Assembly (NCBI RefSeq): GCF_000612725.1
Contig: NZ_HG964450.1
Span: 1,038,712-1,102,711 of the forward strand
Direction of reading: 5' to 3'
Length of the DNA stretch: 64,000 bases
Source of the DNA: Mycolicibacterium austroafricanum
Lineage (GTDB): Bacteria; Actinomycetota; Actinomycetes; Mycobacteriales; Mycobacteriaceae
Under the pieces are notes generated by a model. It saw only the letters and a list, made by a program, of their open reading frames with translations. It did not search any database and had not been told where the DNA came from. Position 1 is the stretch's first letter; each line of letters begins with the position of its first letter. A program made the position numbers and the translations under genes. Below, in pieces: positions 26,128 through 34,642 of the stretch.

Positions 26128-26811
26128 ATGACCGACACCGAACACACCACCGCCCTGGTCACCGGGGCCAACCGCGGCCTGGGCCGACGTTTCGCCGAGG
26201 CGCTGGTGGCCCGCGGCGCCAAGGTCTACGCGGCCGCACGGCGGCCCGAGACCATCGACATTCCCGGCGTCGTGCCGATCCAACTCGACATCACCGATCC
26301 CGAATCGGTGCGCCGGGCCGCCGAACAGGCCACCGACGTCACCGTCGTCATCAACAACGCCGGCGTCTCGACGCGGGCGGGGCTGCTCGACGGCACCCTC
26401 GAGGACATCCGGCTCGAGATGGACACGCACTACTTCGGCACTCTCGCCGTCACCCGTGCGTTCGTGCCCGTCATCGAACGCAACGGGGGCGGCGCCATCC
26501 TCAACGTGCTGTCGGTCCTGTCGTGGTTGCATCCACCGACCAGCGGCGCGTACTCGGCGGCCAAGGCCGCCGGCTGGGCGATGACCGATGCGTTGCGTGC
26601 GGAACTAGCGCCCCGCGGGATTCACGTGGCGGCGCTGCATGTCGGCTTCATGGACACCGACATGGTCAGCTACATCCCGGCCGACCAGAAGACCGACCCC
26701 GCGGTGGTGGCCGAACTCGCGCTCGACGGTCTCTTCGCCGGGCAGCCCGAGATTCTCGCCGACGAACTGACCCGCAACGTCAAGGCGCAGCTGTCGGCGG
26801 CGCCCGCCTGA
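26128..26811 (+). CDS. Short-chain dehydrogenase/reductase
   Basis: A 227-residue classical SDR. It has the cofactor loop TGANRGLG (12-19), NNAG in VVINNAGVST, and the catalytic triad S129, Y142 and K146 (GAYSAAKAA). Length and the short C-terminus without a substrate extension are typical. ATG 26128 is chosen; the longer frame from 25981 runs through the palindrome and lacks SDR sequence. NAD(P)H-dependent oxidoreduction of an unknown alcohol or ketone. It is divergent from nat. Confidence 0.9.
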   Translation: MTDTEHTTALVTGANRGLGRRFAEALVARGAKVYAAARRPETIDIPGVVPIQLDITDPESVRRAAEQATDVTVVINNAGVSTRAGLLDGTLEDIRLEMDTHYFGTLAVTRAFVPVIERNGGGAILNVLSVLSWLHPPTSGAYSAAKAAGWAMTDALRAELAPRGIHVAALHVGFMDTDMVSYIPADQKTDPAVVAELALDGLFAGQPEILADELTRNVKAQLSAAPA

Positions 26812-26952
26812 GCAAGGCCGACAATCAAGATCAACGTTGCGATCGGGTGACCGGCCTTGACGACGGCCCCGCCGGTACTGGATTCTTCGGACACGTGATG
26901 CTGCTCATAACGCGGTGTCGATGCCTGTGAGCAGCGGGTAGGCTAGCAAAAC

Positions 26953-26966
26953 TAGAACACGTTACA
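26953..26966. promoter_or_regulatory. KstR operator (TAGAACACGTTACA)
   Basis: A perfect match to the published KstR consensus TnnAACnnGTTnnA, 41 bp upstream of the PlsC-like gene start. KstR is the TetR-family repressor of cholesterol catabolism, released by a 3-oxo-cholestenoyl-CoA ligand. The site predicts that the operon 27008-30697 is sterol-induced. Confidence 0.75.
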
Positions 26967-27007
26967 GTCCGACGCTGTAGTCAGCTGAGCCAGTCAAGGG
27001 GGCCGCC

Positions 27008-27817
27008 GTGAGCGCGACCGACATCGACACGTCCGAGATCACCAAGTGGGATCCCGTCCTCACCGAGCGGGTGATGGGCCTGCTCAAACCCTTCCTGAAG
27101 GGCTGGCACCGCGCCGAGGTGCGCGGCCTCGAAGACTTCCCCAACGGTGGTGCGCTGGTGGTGGCGAATCACTCCGGCGGGCTCTTCCCCATGGACGTCC
27201 CGATCTTCGCCAGCGGCTTCTACGAGAAGTTCGGCTACGACCGGCCCGTGTACACGCTCAGCCACGACATGTTGATGGTCGGCCCGACGGGCGCCTTCTT
27301 CAAGAAGACCGGTTTCATTCCGGCCAACCACCGCAACGCCGACGAGGCGCTGCGCTCCGGCGGCGTCGTCGTGGTCTTCCCCGGCGGCGATTACGACGTC
27401 TACCGGCCGACGCTGGCGGCAAACAAGATCGACTTCGGTGGCCGCACCGGCTACGTGAAGGCGGCGATCAATGCGGGCGTCCCGATCGTGCCGACGGTGG
27501 CCATCGGCGGCCAGGAGAGCCAGCTGTTCCTGTCCCGCGGGACGGAGCTCGCCAAGGCGCTGGGTCCGGTGGCGCGGGCGTTTCGCACCAAGATCCTGCC
27601 GGTGTCGTTCGGCTTCCCGTTCGGGCTGTCGGTCGTGCTGCCGCTGAACGTGCCACTGCCCGCCAAGATCACGATGAAGGCGCTGCCGCCCATCGACATC
27701 GTCGCCGAGTTCGGCGAGGACCCCGACATCGACGAGGTCGACGCCCACGTGCGGCGGGTGATGCAGCGCGCTCTCGACGAACTGGCTCAGGAGCGCCGAC
27801 TTCCGGTGCTGGGCTGA
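27008..27817 (+). CDS. PlsC-like lysophospholipid/diacylglycerol acyltransferase (Rv1428c-like)
   Basis: A 269-residue acyltransferase. The acyl-acceptor motif appears as NHSGGLFPMD with H55 and D63, a longer-spaced variant than the classical HX4D, as in DGAT-like plant and actinobacterial proteins. FPGGDYD near residue 123 replaces the usual EGTR motif. It is probably membrane-peripheral and esterifies a glycerolipid or related alcohol with acyl-CoA. First gene of an operon with fadD (4 bp gap) and an esterase, the same trio as Rv1428c-fadD12-lipO in M. tuberculosis. Preceded by a KstR operator at 26953-26966. GTG start. Confidence 0.85.
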   Translation: MSATDIDTSEITKWDPVLTERVMGLLKPFLKGWHRAEVRGLEDFPNGGALVVANHSGGLFPMDVPIFASGFYEKFGYDRPVYTLSHDMLMVGPTGAFFKKTGFIPANHRNADEALRSGGVVVVFPGGDYDVYRPTLAANKIDFGGRTGYVKAAINAGVPIVPTVAIGGQESQLFLSRGTELAKALGPVARAFRTKILPVSFGFPFGLSVVLPLNVPLPAKITMKALPPIDIVAEFGEDPDIDEVDAHVRRVMQRALDELAQERRLPVLG

Positions 27818-27821
27818 ACGC

Positions 27822-29456
27822 ATGGGTATCACCGACCCGGTCACCAAGACACTGGGCCTGCTCTCGACGATGGTGCGCGCCGGCGTCATCGCGCCGATGC
27901 GGCCGGACAAGTACCTGCGCATCGCGGGTGCGATGCAGCGCGAGAACATGGCGATCACCTCAGGATTCGCCGCAGCCGCGCAGCGCTGTCCCGACCGCGC
28001 CGGCCTGATCGACGAACTCGGAATCCTGACGTGGCGCCAGATCGACCAGCGCGCCGACGCGTTCGCCGCGGCATTGCAGGCGCTTCCCGGTGGTCAGCCG
28101 GAGGTCATCGCGCTGATGGCGCGCAACCACCGCGGATTCGTCGACGCGCTGATTGCGGCCAACCGCATCGGTGCCGACGTGCTGCTGCTCAACACCTCGT
28201 TCGCCGGCCCGGCACTCGCGGAGGTGATGGAGCGCGAGGGTGAGGGCCGGTCCGTCGCGGTGGTCTACGACGAGGAGTTCACCGACACCGTCGACCGGGC
28301 ACTGGCCGGCCGGCCCGACACCACCCGCATCGTCGCCTGGACCGACACTCCGGGTGACCGGCTCACGGTCGAGGGCATGATCGCCGAGCACGGCGGACAG
28401 GAACCCGTGCGTGCGCCGGAGAAGAGCCGGGTCATCCTGCTGACGTCCGGCACCACCGGAACACCCAAGGGCGCCAGCCATTCCGGTGGCGACCCGAGCG
28501 TGCTCAAGGCGATCCTGGACCGCACCCCGTGGCGCGCCGAGCAACCGGTGGTGATCGTCGCACCGATGTTCCACGCCTGGGGGTTCTCCCAGTTGGCGTT
28601 CGCCGCGTCGATGTCGTGCACGATCGTCACCCGCCGCAGGTTCGACCCGGAGGCGACCCTCGAGCTCGTCGACAAGTACCGCGCCACCGGGCTGTGTGTG
28701 GTTCCGGTGATGTTCGACCGGATCATGGACCTGCCCGACGAGGTGCTCGACAAATACAGCGGGCGCTCGCTGCGCTTCGCGGCGGCGTCGGGTTCGCGGA
28801 TGCGCCCCGACGTGGTCATCAAGTTCATGGACCGGTTCGGCGACGTCATCTACAACAACTACAACGCCACTGAGGCCGGCATGATCGCCACCGCGACACC
28901 GCGTGACCTGCGGGCCGCGCCGGACACCGCGGGCAGGCCGGCCGAGGGCACCGAGATCCGGATCCTCGACGCAGATTTCAACGAGGTGCCCACAGGCGAG
29001 GTCGGCGGCATCTACGTGCGCAACTCGACACAGTTCGACGGCTACACCACGGGCAAGACGAAAGACTTCCACGAGGGGTTCATGTCCTCCGGTGACGTCG
29101 GATACTTCGACGAAGCCGGACGGCTCTTCGTGGTCGGCCGCGACGACGAGATGATCGTCTCCGGGGGAGAGAACGTGTACCCGATCGAGGTGGAGAAGAC
29201 ACTGGCCGCCCACCCGGACGTGGCCGAGGCCACGGTGCTCGGCGTCGACGACGAGAAGTTCGGCCAACGCCTTGAGGCGTTCGTGGTTTTGACCGCAGAC
29301 GCCGCGGCTACTCCCGAGACACTCAAGCAGCATGTCCGCGACAACCTCGCGAACTACAAGGTGCCAAGGGAGATCACGATTCTCGATGAGCTGCCGCGTG
29401 GTGTCACCGGCAAGATCTCCCGCAAGGACCTCCAGGACCGACTCGACAATGCCTGA
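27822..29456 (+). CDS. Long-chain acyl-CoA synthetase, FadD12-like
   Basis: A 544-residue acyl-CoA ligase. The N-terminus (TMVRAGVIAPMRPDKYLRI) is characteristic of FadD12-type proteins. The P-loop is TSGTTGTPKG (208-217), the GATE-type motif is YNATEAG, the hinge region SSGDVGYFDEAGRLFVVGRDDEMI is intact, and the catalytic lysine is K531 in GVTGKIS. It should supply acyl-CoA for the acyltransferase upstream. 4 bp downstream of that gene and 2 bp upstream of the esterase gene. Confidence 0.9.
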   Translation: MGITDPVTKTLGLLSTMVRAGVIAPMRPDKYLRIAGAMQRENMAITSGFAAAAQRCPDRAGLIDELGILTWRQIDQRADAFAAALQALPGGQPEVIALMARNHRGFVDALIAANRIGADVLLLNTSFAGPALAEVMEREGEGRSVAVVYDEEFTDTVDRALAGRPDTTRIVAWTDTPGDRLTVEGMIAEHGGQEPVRAPEKSRVILLTSGTTGTPKGASHSGGDPSVLKAILDRTPWRAEQPVVIVAPMFHAWGFSQLAFAASMSCTIVTRRRFDPEATLELVDKYRATGLCVVPVMFDRIMDLPDEVLDKYSGRSLRFAAASGSRMRPDVVIKFMDRFGDVIYNNYNATEAGMIATATPRDLRAAPDTAGRPAEGTEIRILDADFNEVPTGEVGGIYVRNSTQFDGYTTGKTKDFHEGFMSSGDVGYFDEAGRLFVVGRDDEMIVSGGENVYPIEVEKTLAAHPDVAEATVLGVDDEKFGQRLEAFVVLTADAAATPETLKQHVRDNLANYKVPREITILDELPRGVTGKISRKDLQDRLDNA

Positions 29457-29458
29457 CC

Positions 29459-30697
29459 ATGCCTAAGCGCCGTCCGCTGCTGCGGGCCGTCGCAGAACTC
29501 CTCAACGCCGCCAACGGCCTTCGCCCGCTGGCCCGCGACGGCTACCTCACCATCCCGGTCTTCGCATTCGGCTGGCCGACCTCGGAGGTGTCCCCGCTCT
29601 ACATGGCGGGTTCGATGCTCGACGCGATCCGGCGCGGTGTTCGTGGTGACTTCCGCGGCGCCCGCGGCCGGATCGCGCTGCTGCTCACCGCGGCCGCCTG
29701 GGCGCTGCTGTATCTGATCCACCGGCGCAACGTGGCCGCACAGCCGTACTTCGAGGACCCGCTGCGTGAGGCGCTCGGCGAGAACTACCAGCGGATCGCC
29801 GAGGCCGCGAAGTCGAGCAGGCGGCGGCGCGTCGGGGTCTTCCCACCAGACCTGGTCCGCCGCCGCTACGTCGAGAGCGTCGTGCAGTACGGCCCGCTGC
29901 GGGTGAACAGGGCCGACATCTGGCGCCGTGCCGACCTGCCGCGTGACGGCAAAGCGCCTGTGCTGCTGCAGGTTCCGGGTGGCGCGTGGGCGATCGGGAT
30001 GCGTCGTCCGCAGGCGTATCCGCTGCTGAGCCACCTCGCCGACCACGGCTGGATCTGCGTGTCGATCGATTACCGGGTCAGTCCGCGCAACACCTGGCCG
30101 GATCACATCGTCGACGTCAAGCGGGCGCTGGCGTGGATCAAGGAGCACATCGCCGAGTACGGCGGTGATCCGGACTTCGTCGCGATCACCGGCGGCTCGG
30201 CGGGTGGGCACCTGTCCGCGCTGGCCGCGTTGACCGCCGACGATCCGCAGTTCCAGCCGGGCTTCGAGGATGCCGACACCTCCGTGGCAGCAGCGGTGCC
30301 GATCTACGGCCGCTACGACTGGGTGTCCGGACGCGGCAGCGGCCGCAGGGAGTTCATCGCTTTCCTGCAGGAATTCGTTGTCAAGAAGCCGATTTCGGGA
30401 AACCGGCAGCTCTACGTCGACGCGTCACCGCGTTACCGGCTGCGGGCCGACGCGCCGCCGTTCTTCATCCTGCACGGTCGCGACGATTCGATCATTCCCG
30501 TCCCGGAGGGCCGGGCGTTCGCCGAGGCACTGCGGAACGTGTCGACATCGCCTGTGGTGTATGCCGAGATCCCGCACGCGCAGCACGCCTTCGACTTCTA
30601 CTACGGATCGCCGCGGGCGCACTACACCGCGCAGGCGGTCGAGGAGTTCCTGTCATGGGTGCAGGGCGAGCGCATGCTGGCCCGCAAGGCGGGTTAG
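29459..30697 (+). CDS. Alpha/beta-hydrolase esterase, LipO/LipC-like
   Basis: A 412-residue carboxylesterase of the mycobacterial LipC/LipO group. A long N-terminal segment with a hydrophobic stretch (about residues 74-88) precedes the hydrolase core. The oxyanion motif is VPGGAW, the nucleophile S247 in GGSAGG, the acid probably in GRDDSIIPV and the histidine in AQHAFDFYYG. Third gene of the KstR-headed operon. A second esterase of the same type (33253-34476) shares VPGGAW and IYGRYDW, so these are paralogues. The stop overlaps the stop of the convergent TetR gene (TTAG). Confidence 0.88.
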   Translation: MPKRRPLLRAVAELLNAANGLRPLARDGYLTIPVFAFGWPTSEVSPLYMAGSMLDAIRRGVRGDFRGARGRIALLLTAAAWALLYLIHRRNVAAQPYFEDPLREALGENYQRIAEAAKSSRRRRVGVFPPDLVRRRYVESVVQYGPLRVNRADIWRRADLPRDGKAPVLLQVPGGAWAIGMRRPQAYPLLSHLADHGWICVSIDYRVSPRNTWPDHIVDVKRALAWIKEHIAEYGGDPDFVAITGGSAGGHLSALAALTADDPQFQPGFEDADTSVAAAVPIYGRYDWVSGRGSGRREFIAFLQEFVVKKPISGNRQLYVDASPRYRLRADAPPFFILHGRDDSIIPVPEGRAFAEALRNVSTSPVVYAEIPHAQHAFDFYYGSPRAHYTAQAVEEFLSWVQGERMLARKAG

Positions 30698-31233
30698 TCG
30701 TTGGCCGCGGCGTCGAGGACGCCGTCGAGCACGGCCGCGATCCTGGCGGCCCACCCATCGTCGATCGAACCGGTGCGGGCCAACTCTGCGACATAGCTGC
30801 CGACGATGATGTCGACGAGCGTGTCCCCGACGCGGTCGCCGATCGCCAGCGCATCGATCGCCTGCCGCCGATAGGCCACCAGGATCGCGCGGAACGCCTC
30901 GCTGAATTCCGGGTCCTCGTCGGTGAGCAGCGCGGCGAAACCGCCTGCGCCGATGCCGGCGGCGATGACGTCGACCGACTGGGTGATGACCCACTGCAGC
31001 CGCTCGGCCCGACCGGATTCCGGAGGCGCCGACGGGCGCTCCCCCAGCGTCTCGAGCGCGGCGGTGAGTAGCATTCGCCGGTTCTGATGGCGCCGGTAGA
31101 TGGTGGTCTTCGCGATGCCCGTGGCGTCGACGATGGCCTGCATCGTGACCGCCCGGGGACCGCGCGCCCGGAGCAGCTCCAGGGCGGCGTCGAGTATCCG
31201 TGCGCCGACCTCGTCGGTGCTCTGCGCTGCCAT
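30694..31233 (-). CDS. TetR-family regulator
   Basis: A 179-residue TetR regulator. The N-terminal HTH is ARILDAALELLRARGPRAVTMQAIVDATGIAKTTIYRRHQNR, with a diverse helical ligand domain behind it. ATG 31233 is chosen over 31263. It is divergent from a small membrane protein gene; the 107-bp gap holds an array of GCTAC/GTAGC half-sites (31284-31320) that is its likely operator. The ligand is unknown. Confidence 0.9.
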   Translation of the reverse strand: MAAQSTDEVGARILDAALELLRARGPRAVTMQAIVDATGIAKTTIYRRHQNRRMLLTAALETLGERPSAPPESGRAERLQWVITQSVDVIAAGIGAGGFAALLTDEDPEFSEAFRAILVAYRRQAIDALAIGDRVGDTLVDIIVGSYVAELARTGSIDDGWAARIAAVLDGVLDAAAND

Positions 31234-31283
31234 CTGGCGCCTCCTGTGCTGCTGCCGCCGCATATGCGGAACCTCGCCCGAGA

Positions 31284-31320
31284 CGCTACACTCTCAGTAG
31301 CGCTACGCTACGCGTAGCGT
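31284..31320. promoter_or_regulatory. Nested palindromes between TetR and small membrane protein gene
   Basis: CGCTAC (31284-31289) pairs with GTAGCG (31297-31302); GTAGCGCTAC (31297-31306) is a perfect palindrome; and ACGCTACGCGTAGCGT (31305-31320) is a perfect 16-bp palindrome. The overlap of three dyads built on one half-site suggests cooperative TetR binding. The downstream gene has AGGAAGG at 31326-31332. Confidence 0.6.
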
Positions 31321-31340
31321 GCTATAGGAAGGTTGGCGTC

Positions 31341-31712
31341 ATGCGCACATCGTTCAACAAGGCCCCGCTGCCGGTCATCGGCTACATCCTGACCCTGGTC
31401 GGATTCATCAGCCTGGGCTCGTTCACCGCGGCCCTCGCCTTCGGGAGCAACCTGGCGGTGATCCTGGGCGTGGCAATGCTCGTGAGCTACGCGCTGGCGG
31501 CGGGCTGCTTCATGCTTCGCGCGCGTCAGATCGCGGCGGCAGACCCGACCGACCCCGTTGTTCTGGGCCTGGACCCGATCCGCGGTGACATCGACCGGCG
31601 TACCGCCGAGCGCTACCTGGCGCGATACCGGAGTCAGGATGCCGCGGTGTCCGATCCGGGCACCGGCGCCCGTGAGGCCGGGGTGACTCCGCGACTAGCC
31701 GACGCCGCCTGA
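31341..31712 (+). CDS. Small integral membrane protein, unknown function
   Basis: A 123-residue protein with two hydrophobic helices (about 10-32 and 36-57) followed by a soluble tail rich in charged residues (GDIDRRTAERYLARYRSQ). ATG 31341 is supported by AGGAAGG 8 nt upstream. Divergent from the TetR gene and probably its regulatory target, which would make it a ligand-responsive membrane factor such as an efflux accessory; this is inference only. No family is recognised. Confidence 0.8.
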   Translation: MRTSFNKAPLPVIGYILTLVGFISLGSFTAALAFGSNLAVILGVAMLVSYALAAGCFMLRARQIAAADPTDPVVLGLDPIRGDIDRRTAERYLARYRSQDAAVSDPGTGAREAGVTPRLADAA

Positions 31713-31717
31713 TTCCG

Positions 31718-31780
31718 CGCCGAAATTGCGTTCCAGCAGCCAGAGTCCGAGTAGGGCGCTGCCGGAATGCAATTTCGGCG
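31718..31780. repeat. Palindromic hairpin element, copy 3
   Basis: A 17-bp inverted repeat (31718-31734 with 31764-31780) with one wobble mismatch, stem extendable to 31740/31758, and centre containing CCGAGT. It sits between the stops of two convergent genes like copy 1 (3567-3629); copy 2 lies in a gene (6657-6717). Confidence 0.88.
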
Positions 31781-31796
31781 TCGGCGGTGCTCGGAG

Positions 31797-33227
31797 CTAG
31801 TTGGCCATCGCCGTTTCGATCACCGTCAGCTCCGTGGAAAGTCCTGCGGCACGGCGTATCTCGATGAACTCGTCGACCATGGCCGTGGTGAGCTCATGGG
31901 GATCGTCGAGCGTCTTGCCGTCCGAAAGCACCGAGATGTTGATCTGGTCGACGTAGCTCCACACGGTGATGTTGAGGCCGCTGCCCGCGGTGAGCGGGCC
32001 GACGGAGTAGATCTCGGTGACCAACGCACCGCCGACACGGGCGCGCTCGCGGGGACCCGGCACGTTGGAGATCGGCAGGTTCATCACCTTGTTCTGGCCA
32101 TCCTTGTTCGACAGCCAGCGGAACATCGCCTCGGCCGGGGCCGGCGGGAAATAGGCCGACCACCGGCTGACCAGCTCGGGACCGATCAGGTTGTTGCTCT
32201 CCTTGCCCGCCGCCGCGGCGGTGTGGGCGGCGCTGACCCGTTCCAGCGGATCCTCGACGTCCACCGGGAGGCTGACCAGCACACCGGTGAAGTAGTTACC
32301 GGAGATCCGGTCGCGGGAGAAGTCGAAACTCACCGGCACCGACGCCAGCAGCGGGTGATCGGCGCGACCGTCGTACCGCAGCAACAACTTTCGCAATGCC
32401 CCTGCGGACATCGCCAGCACCATGTCATTGATGGTGACGCCCAGCTGCTTGCCGGTCTGCTTGACGTCGTCGAGCGCCACGGTGGCGGTGGCGAACCTGC
32501 GGGTGGCGTCGACCATGTGGTTCATGAACGTCGGCGGCGGGGTGAACGGTCGCGTCAGCTCGGGCGAGAGCTTGCGCTCGCTGCGCTGCACCCGACGCAC
32601 CCCCTGGGCGGTGTAGCGCACCACCCCGGGCAGCTTGGCGATCTGCCGGAGATGATCGGTGAACGCCGACCGGACCAGCTCGCCCCGGGTCGGGGCCGGG
32701 TCGGTGGCGTAGGAGTCCCGGTCGGCCTGCGGGCTGTCCTGCAGATCCATGCCGCGCGCCAGCAGGTTCGCCGACGCGACACCGTCGGCCAGGGCGTGAT
32801 GGATCTTTCCGAGTACCGCGATCCGGCCGCCCGCCAGACCTTCGATCAGGTACATCTCCCACAGCGGTCGGCTGCGGTCCAGCGGGGTACTCGCGATCCT
32901 GCCCACCGCCTCGTCGAGCTCGCGACGACCGCCCGGCGCATCGACACGGCATGACCGAACGTGGTATTCGAGGTCGACCTCGGCGTTCTCCCGCCACATC
33001 GGGTGGTGGAACTTGAACGGGATGTCGATCAGCTGGTAGCGGAACGGGTCGAGTTTGTAGAGCCGTCCGTGGATGACCTTGCGAAGCTCCTCGACACCGA
33101 AGGTCGCACCGCCTTCCCGGGCGAACGTGTCGTCGAGCTCGATGACGGCCAACTTGAGCGTGTGCATGTGGACGTTCGGGGTCTCGCTGTACAGCAGCAC
33201 AGCGTCCCAGCCACTAAGCCTCTTCAC
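31797..33227 (-). CDS. Wax ester synthase/diacylglycerol acyltransferase (Rv0221-like)
   Basis: A 476-residue bifunctional WS/DGAT that esterifies diacylglycerol or fatty alcohol with acyl-CoA for storage lipid. The catalytic motif HHALADG has H143, H144 and D148. The C-terminal domain contains the family segment NLPISNVPGPRERARVGGA. GTG 33227 is preferred, since GGAAGGCGGC lies just upstream and VKRLSGWDAVLLYSE is the standard start. It is 25 bp downstream of a lipC-like esterase on the same strand, exactly the lipC-Rv0221 pair of M. tuberculosis. Confidence 0.92.
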   Translation of the reverse strand: MKRLSGWDAVLLYSETPNVHMHTLKLAVIELDDTFAREGGATFGVEELRKVIHGRLYKLDPFRYQLIDIPFKFHHPMWRENAEVDLEYHVRSCRVDAPGGRRELDEAVGRIASTPLDRSRPLWEMYLIEGLAGGRIAVLGKIHHALADGVASANLLARGMDLQDSPQADRDSYATDPAPTRGELVRSAFTDHLRQIAKLPGVVRYTAQGVRRVQRSERKLSPELTRPFTPPPTFMNHMVDATRRFATATVALDDVKQTGKQLGVTINDMVLAMSAGALRKLLLRYDGRADHPLLASVPVSFDFSRDRISGNYFTGVLVSLPVDVEDPLERVSAAHTAAAAGKESNNLIGPELVSRWSAYFPPAPAEAMFRWLSNKDGQNKVMNLPISNVPGPRERARVGGALVTEIYSVGPLTAGSGLNITVWSYVDQINISVLSDGKTLDDPHELTTAMVDEFIEIRRAAGLSTELTVIETAMAN

Positions 33228-33252
33228 CGCGCCGCCTTCCGATCGGAGGTGA

Positions 33253-34476
33253 CTATATAACCTCTTTGGCCCCGATGAGGGTCCGGTTTCGGTGAATATG
33301 GTTGAGGAACAAGCCGATTGCTGTCGACGCGGCACCGGTGCGCGCGCCGTCGGTCATGTCGAACCCGTGGCCCGCACCGGGGAGCTCGACGTAGCCGACC
33401 ACCGAACGGGACACGCCGCGCAGCCGCTCGACGAAGCTCTGGGCCTGCGCCACCGGTATGACGCTGTCCCCGGTGCCGTGGACGACGAGGAACGGTGGCG
33501 CTTCCGGATGAACCCTGGCCATCGGGGAGGCCTTCCGGAACAGCTCGGGATGCCTGTCGAACTTGCGTCGCACCACCACCCGCTCCAGGAAGTCCATGAA
33601 GCGGACGCGCTCGACCGTCGACTTGTCCTCCCAGTCGTAGCGTCCGTAGATCCCGACGACCGCGTCGACCGAGGTGTCCGACCCCTCGGGCAGCTCGTCC
33701 TGCATCTCGGGATCGTTGGCCGTCAGACCGGCCAGCGCCGCGAGGTGCCCGCCTGCCGACGCTCCCGAGATCGCGACGAAGTTGCGGTCGCCGCCGAACT
33801 TGTCGACGTTGGCACGCGCCCACGCGATCGCCGTCTTCACATCGGCGACATGGGCCGGCCACGGATTGTGCGGCGCGACCCGGTAGTCGATCGACAGGCA
33901 CACCCAGCCCCTTTCGGCCAGGTGCGACATCAACGCATAGCCCTGGAGCATGCGGCTTCCATGCACCCACGCTCCGCCCGGCACGAAGATCAGCACCGGG
34001 GCAGGCTCGGCGGGCAGATCGTCACGACGCCACACGTCGAGCAGTTGCGTCGGGCGCGGGCCGTAGCGCACCGAGGTGCGGTGCACGTGGCGCCGGTGCT
34101 CACGCATCCTCCACACCGGCGGGGTGCGCTCGGCCGCCGGCCATTCGATCTCGAGATCTTTGGGCCCGACGACATCCCGCAGCGCGGCCTCGGTCACCGC
34201 GTTGGTGCAGTCCCGCTCCTGCTTCTTGCGCTCGGCGTCGTTCGGCGTTATCAGCGACTTCGCCAGCGCACCGACGAAGTCGGGGGCGTGCCGGGTTCCC
34301 CAGATCCCGGCGGCCGTCAACGCTCCAAGTGGCTCAAGGTGTTTGCCGATCACCGGTAGCGATGCCGACGCCACGCTCATCGCCAGCATGAAGTCGGAGG
34401 GACCCGCGTTCAGCAACCATTGCAGGCGGGTGGTGAGAGTAGGTCCGGGATACCTGATGTCCGGCCGTTCCGTCAT
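33253..34476 (-). CDS. lipC: Carboxylesterase LipC-like (Rv0220)
   Basis: A 407-residue alpha/beta hydrolase. The oxyanion motif is VPGGAW, nucleophile S240 in SGASAGGH, acid near HGTGDSVIPV, histidine in PGAGHGFDM. M. tuberculosis LipC is a cell-surface esterase/lipase of about 403 residues next to the WS/DGAT Rv0221, matching this arrangement. ATG 34476 is chosen over the longer frame because MTERPDIRYPG follows directly and residues before it are unconserved. Divergent from the two-domain FadE gene across 166 bp that include a Crp-type site. Confidence 0.87.
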   Translation of the reverse strand: MTERPDIRYPGPTLTTRLQWLLNAGPSDFMLAMSVASASLPVIGKHLEPLGALTAAGIWGTRHAPDFVGALAKSLITPNDAERKKQERDCTNAVTEAALRDVVGPKDLEIEWPAAERTPPVWRMREHRRHVHRTSVRYGPRPTQLLDVWRRDDLPAEPAPVLIFVPGGAWVHGSRMLQGYALMSHLAERGWVCLSIDYRVAPHNPWPAHVADVKTAIAWARANVDKFGGDRNFVAISGASAGGHLAALAGLTANDPEMQDELPEGSDTSVDAVVGIYGRYDWEDKSTVERVRFMDFLERVVVRRKFDRHPELFRKASPMARVHPEAPPFLVVHGTGDSVIPVAQAQSFVERLRGVSRSVVGYVELPGAGHGFDMTDGARTGAASTAIGLFLNHIHRNRTLIGAKEVI

Positions 34477-34557
34477 TGCGCGAGCGTACCCTTGGGCGGG
34501 AAGACGAAACGACAATCCGGGCGAAGATGTCTACTCAAATTTGCATCGTAGTCGTTT

Positions 34558-34573
34558 TGTGATGTGGATCACA
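34558..34573. promoter_or_regulatory. Crp/FNR-family site (TGTGA-N6-TCACA)
   Basis: A perfect match to the mycobacterial Crp (Rv3676/MSMEG_6189) consensus TGTGAnnnnnnTCACA, 69 bp upstream of the FadE start and 81 bp upstream of lipC. It predicts cAMP-linked control of one or both divergent promoters. Confidence 0.65.
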
Positions 34574-34642
34574 GGTTTCCCGGGTCGACGGTGCGCGATA
34601 ACGTCGGTTGCCGACCGTCAACTTCAGCAGTGAGGCCTTCAC

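Noticed and set aside
26813-26859. CAAGGCCG/CGGCCTTG inverted repeat after the SDR as terminator
   Set aside because: 8-bp arms with a 31-nt loop and no T-tract; too weak to call.
31797-33227. Assigning the WS/DGAT to Rv1425 because of the FadD12/LipO-like genes nearby
   Set aside because: Its direct partner is a lipC-like gene upstream on the same strand, matching Rv0220-Rv0221 and the surrounding Rv0214-Rv0228 order better.
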